Shown: positions 43,475 through 54,000 of the stretch, one piece after another
Layout of the letters: every line of letters begins with the position of its first letter
Numbering within the stretch: the first letter of the stretch is position 1
Source of the DNA: Limnovirga soli
Lineage (GTDB): Bacteria; Bacteroidota; Bacteroidia; Chitinophagales; Chitinophagaceae
Direction of reading: 5' to 3'
DNA length: 64,000 nucleotides
Assembly: GCF_013106755.1 (NCBI RefSeq)
Contig: NZ_WHPF01000001.1
Span: 1-64,000 of the forward strand
Position numbers and translations under genes: made by a program
Notes under the pieces: generated by a model
The model's database searches: none
What the model was told of the DNA's origin: nothing
What the model saw: only the letters and a program-made list of their open reading frames with translations

Positions 43475-45919
43475 ATGATGGTACACAATGACAATTTGAC
43501 TTTAAGTAACATGAACATGAATATTAATAAAGTATATTTTTCTACTGACGAGGATACAGATTTTTTGCCTATTATCCCCATAAGTGAAAATGATAGCGAA
43601 CAGGATAAAAACCTGATTATACCTGCTATCATTCCATTATTGCCTTTACGCAATACGGTACTTTTCCCTGGTGTAGTAATTCCCATTACTGTTGGCCGGG
43701 ATAAAAGTATTAAAGCCGTAAACGAAGCATACAAAACCGACAAGCTGATTGGTGTTTTGGCACAAAAAGACCCAAATGTAGAAGAACCTGCCGTACATGA
43801 CCTTTGCACTATTGGTACCGTTGCCAAAATTGTAAAGCTTATTAAAATGCCAGATGGGGGTACTACCATTATCATTCAGGGCAAAAAGCGGTTTAAAATG
43901 CTGGCATTGGTGGAAGAAGAGCCCTATTTTAAAGCTAGTATAGAAGTATTGGCCGATGATGAAAAAATGCTGGATGAAGATTTTGAAGCATATACTGCCA
44001 CAATTAAAGAACTGGCAACAGAAATTATTCAGCTGTCGCCCAATTTGCCTACCGAAGCTTCTATCATTTTAAAAAATATTGAGAACGCCTCTTTTCTTAT
44101 CAATTTTGTAAGCAGTAATTTAAACAGCGATCTTAAGGAAAAACAGTCTCTGCTGGAAATTGAAGACATCAAGAAACGTGCAGAAAAACTGATTGAACTA
44201 CTGCAAAGAGAACTTCAATTTGCTGAACTTAAAAATAAAGTTGCTTCCAAAACCCGCAGCGAAATTGATAAACAGCAACGCGATTATTTTCTTCAGCAGC
44301 AACTCAAAAGCATCAAAGAAGAACTGGGTGGCGATACCAATGAAAGGGAAATTGCTCAGATGAAGAAAAAGGGCGAATCCAAAAAGTGGCCCGAAACTGC
44401 CAAAAACATGTTTAAATCAGGTATTGAAAAGCTGGAGCGTATGCACCCTTCCACACCTGATTATTCTGTGGTATACAACCATCTAGATCTCATGCTCGAT
44501 CTTCCCTGGGAAGATTACACGGTCGACAATTACGATTTGAAACGTGCCAAAAAAGTGCTTGATAATGATCACTATGGCATGACCAAGATAAAAGAACGCA
44601 TACTCGAATACCTGGCCGTATTAAAGTTAAAGGGCGATATGAAAAGCCCCATCCTTTGCTTTATAGGCCCTCCCGGTATTGGTAAAACCTCTTTGGGCAA
44701 AAGCATTGCACATGCCGTAGGCCGCAAATATGTACGCGTAAGTTTAGGTGGCTTACACGATGAAAGCGAAATACGCGGCCATAGAAAAACCTATATTGGT
44801 GCCATGCCAGGCCGTGTTTTGCAAAATATCCGCAAGGTAAAATCATCCAATCCGGTAATGATACTCGACGAGATTGATAAAATTGGCAACGATTTTCGTG
44901 GCGATCCTTCTTCTGCTTTACTGGAAGTATTAGACCCCGAACAAAACAATTCTTTCTACGATAACTATCTGGAACTGGAATACGATTTAAGTAAAGTGCT
45001 TTTTATAGCAACTGCCAATAACCTCCAGAATATACAACCCGCCCTGCGCGACAGGCTGGAGATTATTGATCTTAGCGGCTATGCCATCGAAGAAAAAGTA
45101 GAAATTGCCAAACGCCACCTGGAACCTAAACAAAAAGAAGCGCATGGACTGGCTAATGTAAAATTCAAGATCAGCGATAAAGTGCTCGAAAAAATTATTG
45201 AAAGCTATACACGCGAAAGCGGCGTTCGTGAACTGGACCGCCAGTTAGCCAGCATTATGCGTTACGAAGCAAAAGAATATGCCACTAAAAATAAAATCAA
45301 ATCCATCCTTACCCAGGCCGATGTTGAGAAAATATTAGGTGCACCAAGATATAGTAATGATATTTATAAAATAGCCAATATGCCTGGGGTAACCGTTGGC
45401 CTGGCATGGACCTATGTTGGTGGCGATATCCTGTTTATAGAAACCATCCTAAGTGAGGGCAAAGGCGATCTTAAACTCACCGGCAATCTGGGCAATGTGA
45501 TGAAGGAAAGCGCTTCCACTGCACTTACCTATTTGCAAGCCAACGCCAAAAAGTTTGGCATAGAACCATCCTTATTCCTGCAACGCAACGCACATATACA
45601 CGTACCGGAAGGGGCAGTACCTAAAGATGGTCCAAGCGCAGGTGTAACCATGCTCACTTCACTAGCCTCAGCCTTTACCGGCCGCAAAGTAAAATCTTAT
45701 CTGGCTATGACTGGGGAAATTACCCTTCGCGGACAAGTACTACCCGTTGGTGGCATTAAAGAAAAAGTATTGGCCGCCAGACGTGCAGGCTTAAAGGAAA
45801 TTATTCTTTGCTGGCAAAACGAAAAAGATATTAAAGAAATAGATAGCAATTTTATACATGGTCTACAGTTTCATTATGTAAAAACCATGCAACAGGTACT
45901 TGAAATTGCTTTACAATAA
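43475..45919 (+). CDS. lon: ATP-dependent Lon protease, 814 aa
   Basis: Cytosolic AAA+ protease that degrades misfolded and regulatory proteins. The N-terminal LON substrate domain starts [19 protein letters not shown]. The AAA+ domain has Walker [16 protein letters not shown] near residue 398 and Walker [13 protein letters not shown]. The protease domain has catalytic Ser in [11 protein letters not shown] (near 720) and Lys in [15 protein letters not shown] (near 761). Length is normal. The ATG at 43475 or the one at 43511 (MNMNINKV) could be used. A terminator follows at 46006-46038. Confidence 0.96.
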   Translation: MMVHNDNLTLSNMNMNINKVYFSTDEDTDFLPIIPISENDSEQDKNLIIPAIIPLLPLRNTVLFPGVVIPITVGRDKSIKAVNEAYKTDKLIGVLAQKDPNVEEPAVHDLCTIGTVAKIVKLIKMPDGGTTIIIQGKKRFKMLALVEEEPYFKASIEVLADDEKMLDEDFEAYTATIKELATEIIQLSPNLPTEASIILKNIENASFLINFVSSNLNSDLKEKQSLLEIEDIKKRAEKLIELLQRELQFAELKNKVASKTRSEIDKQQRDYFLQQQLKSIKEELGGDTNEREIAQMKKKGESKKWPETAKNMFKSGIEKLERMHPSTPDYSVVYNHLDLMLDLPWEDYTVDNYDLKRAKKVLDNDHYGMTKIKERILEYLAVLKLKGDMKSPILCFIGPPGIGKTSLGKSIAHAVGRKYVRVSLGGLHDESEIRGHRKTYIGAMPGRVLQNIRKVKSSNPVMILDEIDKIGNDFRGDPSSALLEVLDPEQNNSFYDNYLELEYDLSKVLFIATANNLQNIQPALRDRLEIIDLSGYAIEEKVEIAKRHLEPKQKEAHGLANVKFKISDKVLEKIIESYTRESGVRELDRQLASIMRYEAKEYATKNKIKSILTQADVEKILGAPRYSNDIYKIANMPGVTVGLAWTYVGGDILFIETILSEGKGDLKLTGNLGNVMKESASTALTYLQANAKKFGIEPSLFLQRNAHIHVPEGAVPKDGPSAGVTMLTSLASAFTGRKVKSYLAMTGEITLRGQVLPVGGIKEKVLAARRAGLKEIILCWQNEKDIKEIDSNFIHGLQFHYVKTMQQVLEIALQ

Positions 45920-46005
45920 TTTTAGCAAATAATTCTAAACAATCAATTTAATCGTTTGTAATACTACTAAGAACGATTTTCATGTTGGTTGTTTTAAGGG
46001 TTAAT

Positions 46006-46038
46006 ATTCCTCCATTTCAATGGGGGAATTCTTTTTTT
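46006..46038 (+). terminator. lon terminator
   Basis: ATTCCTCCATT (46006-46016) pairs with AATGGGGGAAT (46019-46029) allowing one G-U pair, and a run of seven T follows at 46032-46038. Confidence 0.75.
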
Positions 46039-46041
46039 ATT

Positions 46042-46092
46042 AGCCAGAAAGCAGTAATGCTATTTAGCTTTACTTGCGTCGCACTCTTGTAC
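46042..46092 (-). repeat. GTGCGACGCAAG element, copy 20 (minus)
   Basis: AGCCAGA, then ATTTAGCTTTACTTGCGTCG, then CACTCTTGTAC on the plus strand; GAGTG core form. It directly follows the lon terminator. A short frame at 45982-46179 reads through it and is unlikely to be a gene. Confidence 0.85.
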
Positions 46093-46212
46093 TGCAGAAT
46101 GTGTAAAGCTGCCATCAAAAAGAAAGGCATTTGTTTAACAAAAAACAGGAATTTCAATAGACCTAAAGCAAGAAAATAAAACTCATTAAAAAGGAAGCTG
46201 CCTTCATAATTA

Positions 46213-48117
46213 CTACAGTTTTATGATCCATCCAAATTCATTAATAGCCAATTCATGTTCAGCATGTAGAAAGTTGAGCACCTGCCACAATTTAGTTTTT
46301 GGTATGGTAGTAAGCTTCTCTAAAAGTTGTTTGGTATCCATGCCCTCTGGCGGCAATAGGGCATATAGCTGCTCTTGAATGGCATTAAATTCATCAGGGG
46401 CCAGGTTAGATGTTTTTTGGTGCAGGCAATTATCACAAATGCCACATTTGTTTACTGCATTATCGCCAAAATAAGCTGCAATATATACACTGCGGCAATC
46501 CTTTTTACTTCCCATAAATTGCAACATTGCCTCTACCCTTTGCGTGTATAGTTTTTTACGGCTGGCATAATGCTGTTTATTAATATGCAAAAACCTGGCT
46601 GGTGCACGGTTGGTTAAGAAATGTATTTGCGGCGTTTCTTTTTGTGGCAGGTATTCTATTATCCCCAAAGCATGCAGTTGTTGTAAATCTTTATATACAC
46701 TTTCAAAAGAAAGTCCCGCCATTTTAGCAATTTGCTTTTCGTTTATAGACACACGGTTATCCAATATGCCCTGGTACGTACGCAACAGGCATTTAATAAC
46801 CGGTTGTAACATGGGATGGCTTTCTTCATAGGCTTCCATTAAAGATTGTGGCGCTTTAAACATAACCTGTGCCGGCAAAAAAATATTTTCATTAAAACTT
46901 AAATGCCCCTCCTGCTCCAATACCTTAAGCACGTTTATTACCTGTAGCAAATCCAGTTTAAAGGTTTTTACAAAGCTGCCAAAATCAAAATCAAAATATT
47001 GGTATTGGCCAATACCTACGGGTATTTGCAGATAATCTGCCAGTGCCTGGTACACCTGCTGTATCACCAGTTCATCAGGAAAGCGTTGTTGAGGCAGGCC
47101 TTGCAGGTAGGCGATATCCTCCTGAGTATACAATAAAACAGCAAAAGCCTTTTTGCCGTCACGCCCGGCACGGCCAGCTTCCTGATAATAATTTTCAATA
47201 CAATCGGGTGCATCATAATGTACCACTGTTCGTACGCCAGGTTTATCTATGCCCATGCCAAATGCATTGGTGCATACCATAACCCTGGTTTTATTTTGCA
47301 GCCATGCCATTTGCCGTTCACTGCGTTCCTGTTCACTTAAACCGGCATGGTAATAATTTACCGATACCTGTTGCATGGCCAGCATTTGTGCAACTTCCTT
47401 TGTTAGCCTGCGGCTTTTACAATACACAATGCTGCTGCCGGGCACTTTACGTAAAATATCCAGTAACTTATTTATTTTACTGTCTACCAAAAAAACGCTG
47501 TAGGATAAAGTTGGCCGCTCAAAAGATTGCTTAAAAATGCTGTATTGTTTAAAAACCAGTTTATCAATAATATCCTCCTGCACCTTTGGCGTAGCAGATG
47601 CTGTTAAAGCCAATACAGGCACATTTGGTAAAAGGGTACGTATTTGTGCAATACGCAGATAGGGCGGTCTAAAATCATATCCCCATTGCGAAATACAGTG
47701 CGCTTCATCTACAGCAATAAGGTTGATTTGCATATATTCCAGAAAGTCTTTAAACAATTCAGTTTCCAACCGTTCGGGAGACAAGTACAGGAATTTAATT
47801 TCACCTTCGGCCACTTGCTGCAAACATTGCTGTACTTCGGGGTAGGGCATGCCACTATGAATGGCCATGGCGGGAATACCTTTTTGTACCAGGTTGGCCA
47901 CCTGATCTTTCATCAATGCAATAAGGGGAGAAATTACAAGACATACACCATCCTGCATTAAAGCAGGTACCTGAAAACAAATTGACTTACCACCACCCGT
48001 AGGTAATAATGCCAGCACATCTTTACCGGAAAGTACGGCATTGATAATTTCTTCCTGCATGGGCCGGAAGGAGGTATGCCGCCAGTATTGCTGTAATATG
48101 TGTAAGGGAGATACCAT
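46213..48117 (-). CDS. recQ: ATP-dependent DNA helicase RecQ, 634 aa
   Basis: 3'-5' helicase for recombination and repair. Motif 0/I are FRPMQEEIINAVLSGKDVLA and LLPTGGGKS near residue 40. DEAH is in LIAVDEAHCISQWGYDFRPP near 134. Motif VI is YYQEAGRAGRDG. The RQC zinc site is partly visible (YFGDNAVNKCGICDNC), and a winged-helix part follows. The C-terminal HRDC domain seems to be missing; about 70 residues of helical tail take its place, as in other short Bacteroidota RecQ paralogues. Its start is 126 bp from the copper ATPase stop codon. Confidence 0.94.
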   Translation of the reverse strand: MVSPLHILQQYWRHTSFRPMQEEIINAVLSGKDVLALLPTGGGKSICFQVPALMQDGVCLVISPLIALMKDQVANLVQKGIPAMAIHSGMPYPEVQQCLQQVAEGEIKFLYLSPERLETELFKDFLEYMQINLIAVDEAHCISQWGYDFRPPYLRIAQIRTLLPNVPVLALTASATPKVQEDIIDKLVFKQYSIFKQSFERPTLSYSVFLVDSKINKLLDILRKVPGSSIVYCKSRRLTKEVAQMLAMQQVSVNYYHAGLSEQERSERQMAWLQNKTRVMVCTNAFGMGIDKPGVRTVVHYDAPDCIENYYQEAGRAGRDGKKAFAVLLYTQEDIAYLQGLPQQRFPDELVIQQVYQALADYLQIPVGIGQYQYFDFDFGSFVKTFKLDLLQVINVLKVLEQEGHLSFNENIFLPAQVMFKAPQSLMEAYEESHPMLQPVIKCLLRTYQGILDNRVSINEKQIAKMAGLSFESVYKDLQQLHALGIIEYLPQKETPQIHFLTNRAPARFLHINKQHYASRKKLYTQRVEAMLQFMGSKKDCRSVYIAAYFGDNAVNKCGICDNCLHQKTSNLAPDEFNAIQEQLYALLPPEGMDTKQLLEKLTTIPKTKLWQVLNFLHAEHELAINEFGWIIKL

Positions 48118-48142
48118 ATTGCCGTAAAGATAATTGTATTAT

Positions 48143-48240
48143 GGCTGTTGCGTGAGGGATAGCAGCGGAAAGCCCACAGCGTAACGCAGTGCAGCGAGGA
48201 CTTGCAGCGAATAGCCCGGCCCGCAAGGGCACGCCCCCCA
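48143..48240. repeat. GC-rich intergenic element between recQ and the copper ATPase
   Basis: The stretch has a base composition unlike its surroundings. It contains GTGAGGGATAGCAGCGGAAA, then GCCC, then GACTTGCAGCGAATAGCCCG, ending in GGGCACGCCCCCC. The paired AGCAGCGGAAAGCCC and TGCAGCGAATAGCCC phrases are an internal direct repeat. Elements of this general look are scattered between genes in many Bacteroidota, but only one copy is in this window. Role unknown. Confidence 0.5.
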
Positions 48241-48243
48241 TTT

Positions 48244-50355
48244 TTATACTACTTTTTTCCAGGTTAAACGTAAAGAGTTGATGGCCAAAACCACATCGCT
48301 TAAACCCATGGCCAGCGCACCAAATGTGGGGTTTAAAAAACCAAGAGCCGCAATGGGTATGGCGATGATATTATAAATAAATGCCCAGAATAAATTTTGC
48401 CTGATGGTGATATAAGTATGCTTGCCTAAACCAAGCGATAATGGTAAATTTTTTATTCCGTGACTCATTAACACCACCTGCGCACTTTGCATGGCAATTT
48501 GAGAGGCATCGCTTAGTGAAATGCCTACGGTGGCTTTGGCCAGTGCAGGGGCATCGTTAATACCATCGCCAATCATGGCGGTTGGTGTTATGGCATTGTA
48601 TGCAGCAATGGTTTGTAGTTTTTGCTCCGGCGACTGCTCAGCAATTACTTCGTCAATACCCAGTTGTTGGGCAACGGTATCGCACTTAGCTTTTCTGTCG
48701 CCACTTAATAAAACTGTTTTAATGCCCATGGCATGCAATTGCTGTACTACCTGTTTTGCTTCGGGGCGTATGTCATCGGCCACATCCATCCAGCCGATGA
48801 GCTGGTTATTGCGTAGTATGTAAATATTGTGTGTATCATCTGCAGTAAACTGTGCAGCAATGGTGTAGGAGCCTGCTGCATAGGTATTACCTTCTTTATC
48901 TGTAGCTTGCATTCCCTGACCTTTAACTTCCTGTATGGCGGCCCAGCGAATATCGCTTTTTGTTTTCCATGTACGTGCAATGCATTTGGCAATTGGGTGG
49001 GTGGAATATTTTTCCAAAGAAAAAGCAATGCGTTTAAATTCCTCCTCATCTATGGTGGTGTTAAAACCTGCAATGGCAAATGCACCAGTAGTTAAAGTGC
49101 CTGTTTTATCAAATACTACCTGCTTAATATTTTTAAATACTTCCAGGCTACGTGCATTTTTAAATAACACACCATTGCGTGCTGCGCGGCCAAGGCCAAC
49201 AGCAATGGCAGCAGGTGTAGCCAGCCCCATGGCACAGGGGCATGATATAACCAATACTGCAATGCTTCTTAACAAACTGGCGCCAAAACCAATATCGGTA
49301 AAAAAATAATTAGCCAGTAACGTTAGCAAGGCAATGCCAACTACCACCGGTACAAATATGGCACTTATTTTATCGGCCATTTGTTGTATGGGTGGCTTTT
49401 CGGTTTGAGCTTCTTTTACCAGTTTTAAAATACTGCTTAGTACGGTTTCTTCACCCACGGCAGTTACATATGCTTTTATGGTACCACTTTCTATTATGCT
49501 GCCGCCAATTAGTTTATCATTCATTTTCTTTTCTACAGACAGGCTTTCACCGGTAAGAATAGATTCGTTTACATTGGCCTCGCCCCATAACACTTTGGCA
49601 TCCATGGGCACATATTCGCCGGATTTGATAAGTATCAGGTCGCCAACTTTTAAGCTATTGCTGTCTACGGGAAAAATATGTTCGTTATGGTCTTCATCAT
49701 AAGCAATCATATTAGCGGTAATCTTTTGGGAGATAGTTAATTTTTTTAATGCAGCCTGTGTAGTTTCAACTGATTTATCTTCCAAATAATTACCAAGAAA
49801 AACCAGGGTAATAATGGCGGCTGTGGTTTCGTAAAACATGTATTCTTCTGCCTGACCAATTAATGTACCATACAGGCTGTACACCAGGGCCGATAAGGCA
49901 CCCAATGCAATTAATACATTCATGTTGGGGATACCCTTCAACAAACTATTAATGGCGCTACGGCCAAAAAAATCCATACCCACAAGAAACACCGGCATGG
50001 TTAAACCCAGCTGCACATAAGGATTCATAAGTGCGTGAATATGTATACCGGGAATCATACCTGCCAGCATTGGTGCGGTAAATATGATACAGAATAAAAA
50101 ACGTTGCAGGTGATTTTTAAAAACTCTTTTAGGGGCTTTATTACCGGGTGTACCATTTACTACATGATAACCAAGATTGTCTATCCCCTTTTCCAACTCT
50201 TCTTTGGTAAGGGTATTGCTCAGGTTAAAACTTACATCGCCGCCAATAAAATTTACTTTAACATTATCAAGTCCTTTTGCTTCGAGGTATTTATGAATAC
50301 TAAGTGCACAATTGGTACAACTCATGCCTTCCACTTTCCAATTCACTGTTTCCAT
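48244..50355 (-). CDS. Copper-translocating P1B-type ATPase, 703 aa
   Basis: Inner-membrane pump for Cu(I), for export or for cytochrome oxidase assembly. It has one N-terminal HMA domain (GMSCTNC, Cys13 and Cys16), the actuator motif ILTGESLSVEK, the membrane metal site SCPCAMGLATP (CPC near residue 371), phosphorylation motif DKTGTLT (near 418) and the hinge GDGINDAPALA. About eight membrane segments are visible. The substrate is inferred from the CPC motif and HMA type. No copper-responsive regulator or chaperone is adjacent. A TACCTTTG -7 box lies at 50408-50415. Confidence 0.93.
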   Translation of the reverse strand: METVNWKVEGMSCTNCALSIHKYLEAKGLDNVKVNFIGGDVSFNLSNTLTKEELEKGIDNLGYHVVNGTPGNKAPKRVFKNHLQRFLFCIIFTAPMLAGMIPGIHIHALMNPYVQLGLTMPVFLVGMDFFGRSAINSLLKGIPNMNVLIALGALSALVYSLYGTLIGQAEEYMFYETTAAIITLVFLGNYLEDKSVETTQAALKKLTISQKITANMIAYDEDHNEHIFPVDSNSLKVGDLILIKSGEYVPMDAKVLWGEANVNESILTGESLSVEKKMNDKLIGGSIIESGTIKAYVTAVGEETVLSSILKLVKEAQTEKPPIQQMADKISAIFVPVVVGIALLTLLANYFFTDIGFGASLLRSIAVLVISCPCAMGLATPAAIAVGLGRAARNGVLFKNARSLEVFKNIKQVVFDKTGTLTTGAFAIAGFNTTIDEEEFKRIAFSLEKYSTHPIAKCIARTWKTKSDIRWAAIQEVKGQGMQATDKEGNTYAAGSYTIAAQFTADDTHNIYILRNNQLIGWMDVADDIRPEAKQVVQQLHAMGIKTVLLSGDRKAKCDTVAQQLGIDEVIAEQSPEQKLQTIAAYNAITPTAMIGDGINDAPALAKATVGISLSDASQIAMQSAQVVLMSHGIKNLPLSLGLGKHTYITIRQNLFWAFIYNIIAIPIAALGFLNPTFGALAMGLSDVVLAINSLRLTWKKVV

Positions 50356-50407
50356 ATAATATTGTTTATTAGCCGGTGCCCCAAAAAAAGCACCTTAGAA
50401 TATGGCA

Positions 50408-50415
50408 CAAAGGTA
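50408..50415 (-). promoter_or_regulatory. -7 box for the copper ATPase gene
   Basis: TACCTTTG on the minus strand (TAnnTTTG), 52 bp upstream of the ATG. The -33 partner is unclear. Confidence 0.45.
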
Positions 50416-50510
50416 TTTACATTATATAGAAGCTATTTTGTTAATGCCGGAATATCTTTATAACGCTGTTGCAAATCTGTGTTATAGAAAAAACAATGCT
50501 GCCATCATGT

Positions 50511-50559
50511 ACCCGGCATTTGTACTGCTATGAAATATTCTTGCGTCGCACTCTTGTAC
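50511..50559 (-). repeat. GTGCGACGCAAG element, copy 21 (minus)
   Basis: ACCCGGCATTTG, then ATTCTTGCGTCGCACTCTTG, then TAC on the plus strand, followed by GTTCGGGCC; GAGTG core form. It is upstream of the copper ATPase and back-to-back with copy 22, 46 bp away. Confidence 0.85.
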
Positions 50560-50604
50560 GTTCGGGCCATATATCAGCATTTAAAAGCCCATGCTTATTC
50601 TGCA

Positions 50605-50653
50605 GCACAAGTGTGCGACGCAAGGATGTTGCTATTGTTGCCTTTGCCCGGCT
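50605..50653 (+). repeat. GTGCGACGCAAG element, copy 22 (plus)
   Basis: GCACAAGTGTGCGACGCAAG, then GATGTTGCTATTG, ending TTTGCCCGGCT. It is on the 3' side of the giant gene. Confidence 0.85.
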
Positions 50654-50674
50654 AATAATAAAACCCCATACAAT

Positions 50675-50735
50675 AAAAAAGCCCGACCCTGTATACTATA
50701 CAGAGCGGGCCATGTACCTATCCGTCTACCCTCAA
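50675..50735 (-). terminator. Hairpin module 1 of three
   Basis: GCCCG, an inner CTGTAT/ATACAG stem, and CGGGC form a long hairpin at 50681-50710. On the minus strand it is followed by TTTTTTATTG, so it can act as a terminator. The motif GTACCTAtccgtCTACCCTC lies on the other side (50714-50733), resembling the TACCTACCCTC of modules 2 and 3. Confidence 0.65.
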
Positions 50736-50759
50736 CATTCGTAAGTACAATTGTATTCA

Positions 50760-50817
50760 AAAAAAGAAAAACTGCCAGTGCAAGACTACACAGCAGTTAT
50801 TACCTACCCTCTCTGAA
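50760..50817 (-). terminator. Hairpin module 2 of three
   Basis: AACTGC (50770-50775) pairs with GCAGTT (50793-50798). On the minus strand TTTTTCTTTTTTTG follows. The motif TACCTACCCTCTCTGAA is at 50801-50817. Confidence 0.6.
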
Positions 50818-50844
50818 TACATTGTTATATGATCATTTATTAAT

Positions 50845-50908
50845 TTCAAAATAAAATCTGCCAGTGTAGGAATACACAGCAGATATTTTAGTACCTACCT
50901 TTCTCTAA
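50845..50908 (-). terminator. Hairpin module 3 of three
   Basis: ATCTGC (50856-50861) pairs with GCAGAT, with an inner TGTA/TACA stem. TTTTATTTTG follows on the minus strand. The motif TACCTACCTTTCTCTAA is at 50892-50908. The arms differ from module 2 by compensatory changes (AACTGC/GCAGTT against ATCTGC/GCAGAT), so the structure appears to be conserved. Confidence 0.6.
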
Positions 50909-51022
50909 CAATTTTTTTATACACCGGGGTATAAACAACATCGATAACGCATTGCATTTTCGATGCTGTAATTGTGTATTTAAAAGATCTTATTTGCCAA
51001 ACATTGCCGGCGTTTTATTATT

Positions 51023-54000
51023 TTATTCTTTTATAAGTTTCATATTTGTTCTGGTACCATCTGCATTTATCATGGTAACCAAATACATGCCATTTGCATA
51101 ATTGCGTGCATCTATTTTAATTCTGTTTTCGCCTTGTACTGTTACACCTTGTAACTGTTGTAATACTTTACCGGCAAGATTACTGATGATGATATTGTAT
51201 TGCATGCTTGTATCGGCATTGAATACCATATAGGCAATGTCTTTAACCGGGTTAGGCATAATTAATGGGTTGCTTACTTTGCTGGTACTAGAGGCTTCTA
51301 AACCATTTTGACCAGAGAAAGAAGGCAAAATACCAACGTATAAACTAGTGTTGGAAGAGCTACCACAATTAGATACTGCTTTTACATTTACATTACCGGC
51401 ATTGTTACCCCATTTAACTGTAATGGTTGGTGTATTTTGTCCGGCAGTGATAGTGGCACCTGCTGGTACTGTCCAGGTATAAGTTAAACCGGCAATACCA
51501 CTTGTACTGTATACCATACCTGTTTGTTGTGCTTTAGCGCTGGTAGAACCATTGATAACAGCAGGTTTGGCAGGTATAACTGTAAGTGATTTTGTTTGTG
51601 CTGCACTAATACCGCAGCTATTGTTGGCTGTTACATTTAAAGTACCTGTATTAAAGTTTGCAGGCACAGATAATACGATTTGGGTACCATCGGGAGATTT
51701 TGAGCTAATACTTGTGTTAGCAGGAATAGCCCAGCTATAAGAAGTTGCTGTAGCAACCGGATCGATAGTAAAGGTAAAGCTACCACCACCACATAGGCCT
51801 TTAGCATCAGATGTACTGTTGATAGATACTGGTTTTGCAGGTGCTACACCAGCACCATTGGCAATGGTAATAGATTTTGTTACAGCACAACCATTGGCAT
51901 CAGTAACAGTATAGGGAGAAGAACCTGATGCAGCTGTAAATGTACCAGTGCCTGTATAAGGTAAAGTACCACCAGCAGCAGAAACATACACATTAGTGGT
52001 GGTGTTTTTACAAATCATTGCATCAGCAGATACACTTACTGCCAGGGCAGCGGGTTGGTTTACAGTATAAGTAGCACTGCTGGTGCAACCACCATAAGCA
52101 GTTACAGTTACTGTATAATTAACAGCAGACAATCCACTGATATCCTGTTGTGATTTATCAAAACTACCTGTACCATTCCAGTTATAAGCAAATGGGCCAA
52201 CACCACCGGTGGTAGTAAGATCTATAGCACCATTTTTTAATCCATTGCAGGTAATATTGGTAATTTGAGCGCTTAAGGCAGGTGCACTTTGTACTGCAGC
52301 AGCAAGCAAATTCACAGAGGCAGTATTTGCACCGCCACCATATACAGGTATAACACCGTTGTAATTACCTGCCCCATTAGGGTTGAATTTTACAAAAATG
52401 CTTTTATTAATAGAAGTGCCATAACCTGAGATGATTAAAGAATCAGTATAAGTACCATAATTAGTTGTACTGAAAGTATAGCCACTTACCGCACCAATTA
52501 TCACATCAAAACCATTTAATGCGCTACCAGTAAGGGTGAATGATTTAGCATCACTAATACTGTTTACGCAAATGGTATCAAAAGCAGGCAGTGCATTTAC
52601 TGAAGTACTTAGGCTACCTGTTGCTACACCAACATACAAGCTAATTGGAGCAGAGGTATCGCAGCCATTAAAAGCACGTACTGTTATGGTACCTGGGTTA
52701 ATACCCCAGTTCACTTTTATTGCATCTGTATTTTGACCTGATACGATGGTAGCATCCTGAGGAACTGTCCAGAAATAATTTAAAGAAGTTTTGCCGTTAA
52801 CACTATAGCTAACATTTACTTTCAAAGGATTTACAGAAGTAAGGCCATTGATAGCAGAAGGTTGAGCAGGAGTAGCGGTGATGAATTTACCTGTTCTTTC
52901 GCTAATACCACACACATTGTTGGCTGTTACATAGATTGAATCTGCCACAAAATTACCATTTACTATTAATCTCATGGTAGTACCATCGGCACTGGTGCTA
53001 GATATAGAGGTACCAGCTGGGGTATACCAGGAATATGTTGCGGCATTTGGTACAGTATCAATATTGTAAACAAATGTTGCTGTACCGCAAACGCCCAATG
53101 TATCAGCATTTAAACCGTTGATGATACCAGGTTTTGCAGGAGTAGTAAGTGTACCTTCTTCCAACACAATGGTTTTAGGTACTGCACAACCATAGGCATC
53201 AGTTACAGTGTATGTATATGTACCGGCAGTTATGTTAAAGGTTCCAGTGCCAATATAAGGAGCAACACCACCATTAGCAGTAACTGTAACTGTAGATGAG
53301 CCACCAGCACAAACAATGGCACTGGCTTTAACATTTGTATTTAAAACAGATGGTTGAACCAGGGTTAAGTTTTTAACCGAAGTACATCCGTTAGCATCTG
53401 TTACAGTATATATATGAGCACCTGCAGTTTCTGCAAATGTTCCGGTGCCAGTATAAGGCAGGGTACCACCAGTTGCAGATACAGTTACATTGGCAGTTGA
53501 GCCATTACAAATTATTGTACCTGCTGTTACAGTTGAGCTTAATACCTGAGGTTGGTTTACTACTATTGAAGCAGTGTCTTTACAACCATTTGCATCAGTA
53601 ATATTATAGGAATAAGTACCAGCTTTTACTGTAAATAAGCCTGTATTTAAATAAGGTGCTGTACCGCCGGTTGCAGAAACATTGATGGTTGTTGATCCAT
53701 TATAGCAAAGTATTGCATTGGCATTGGCTGCAGCAACCAGTTCTTCAGGTTGGTTTACAGTTACATTTGCAAATGCCACATTACCAATAGCATCAGTTAC
53801 TTTATAGTTGTATTGTCCGGCAGTTACGGTATAAGTACCTACTCCGGAATATGGTGCTAATCCACCGGTTGCAGTAACAACAATATAGGTAGTACCATTT
53901 TTACACATGATAGTACCTGCATTTGCCTGAGCGGTTAAATCAGATAATGGATTAATTGTTACACTGCCTGTTGCAGAACAACCATTGGCATCAGTTACAA

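Noticed and set aside
45982-46179. Short plus-strand reading frame after lon
   Set aside because: It spans the lon terminator and a copy of the interspersed element.
50469-50854. Two overlapping plus-strand frames between the copper ATPase and the giant gene
   Set aside because: Both are built from repeat copies 21 and 22 and the hairpin modules.
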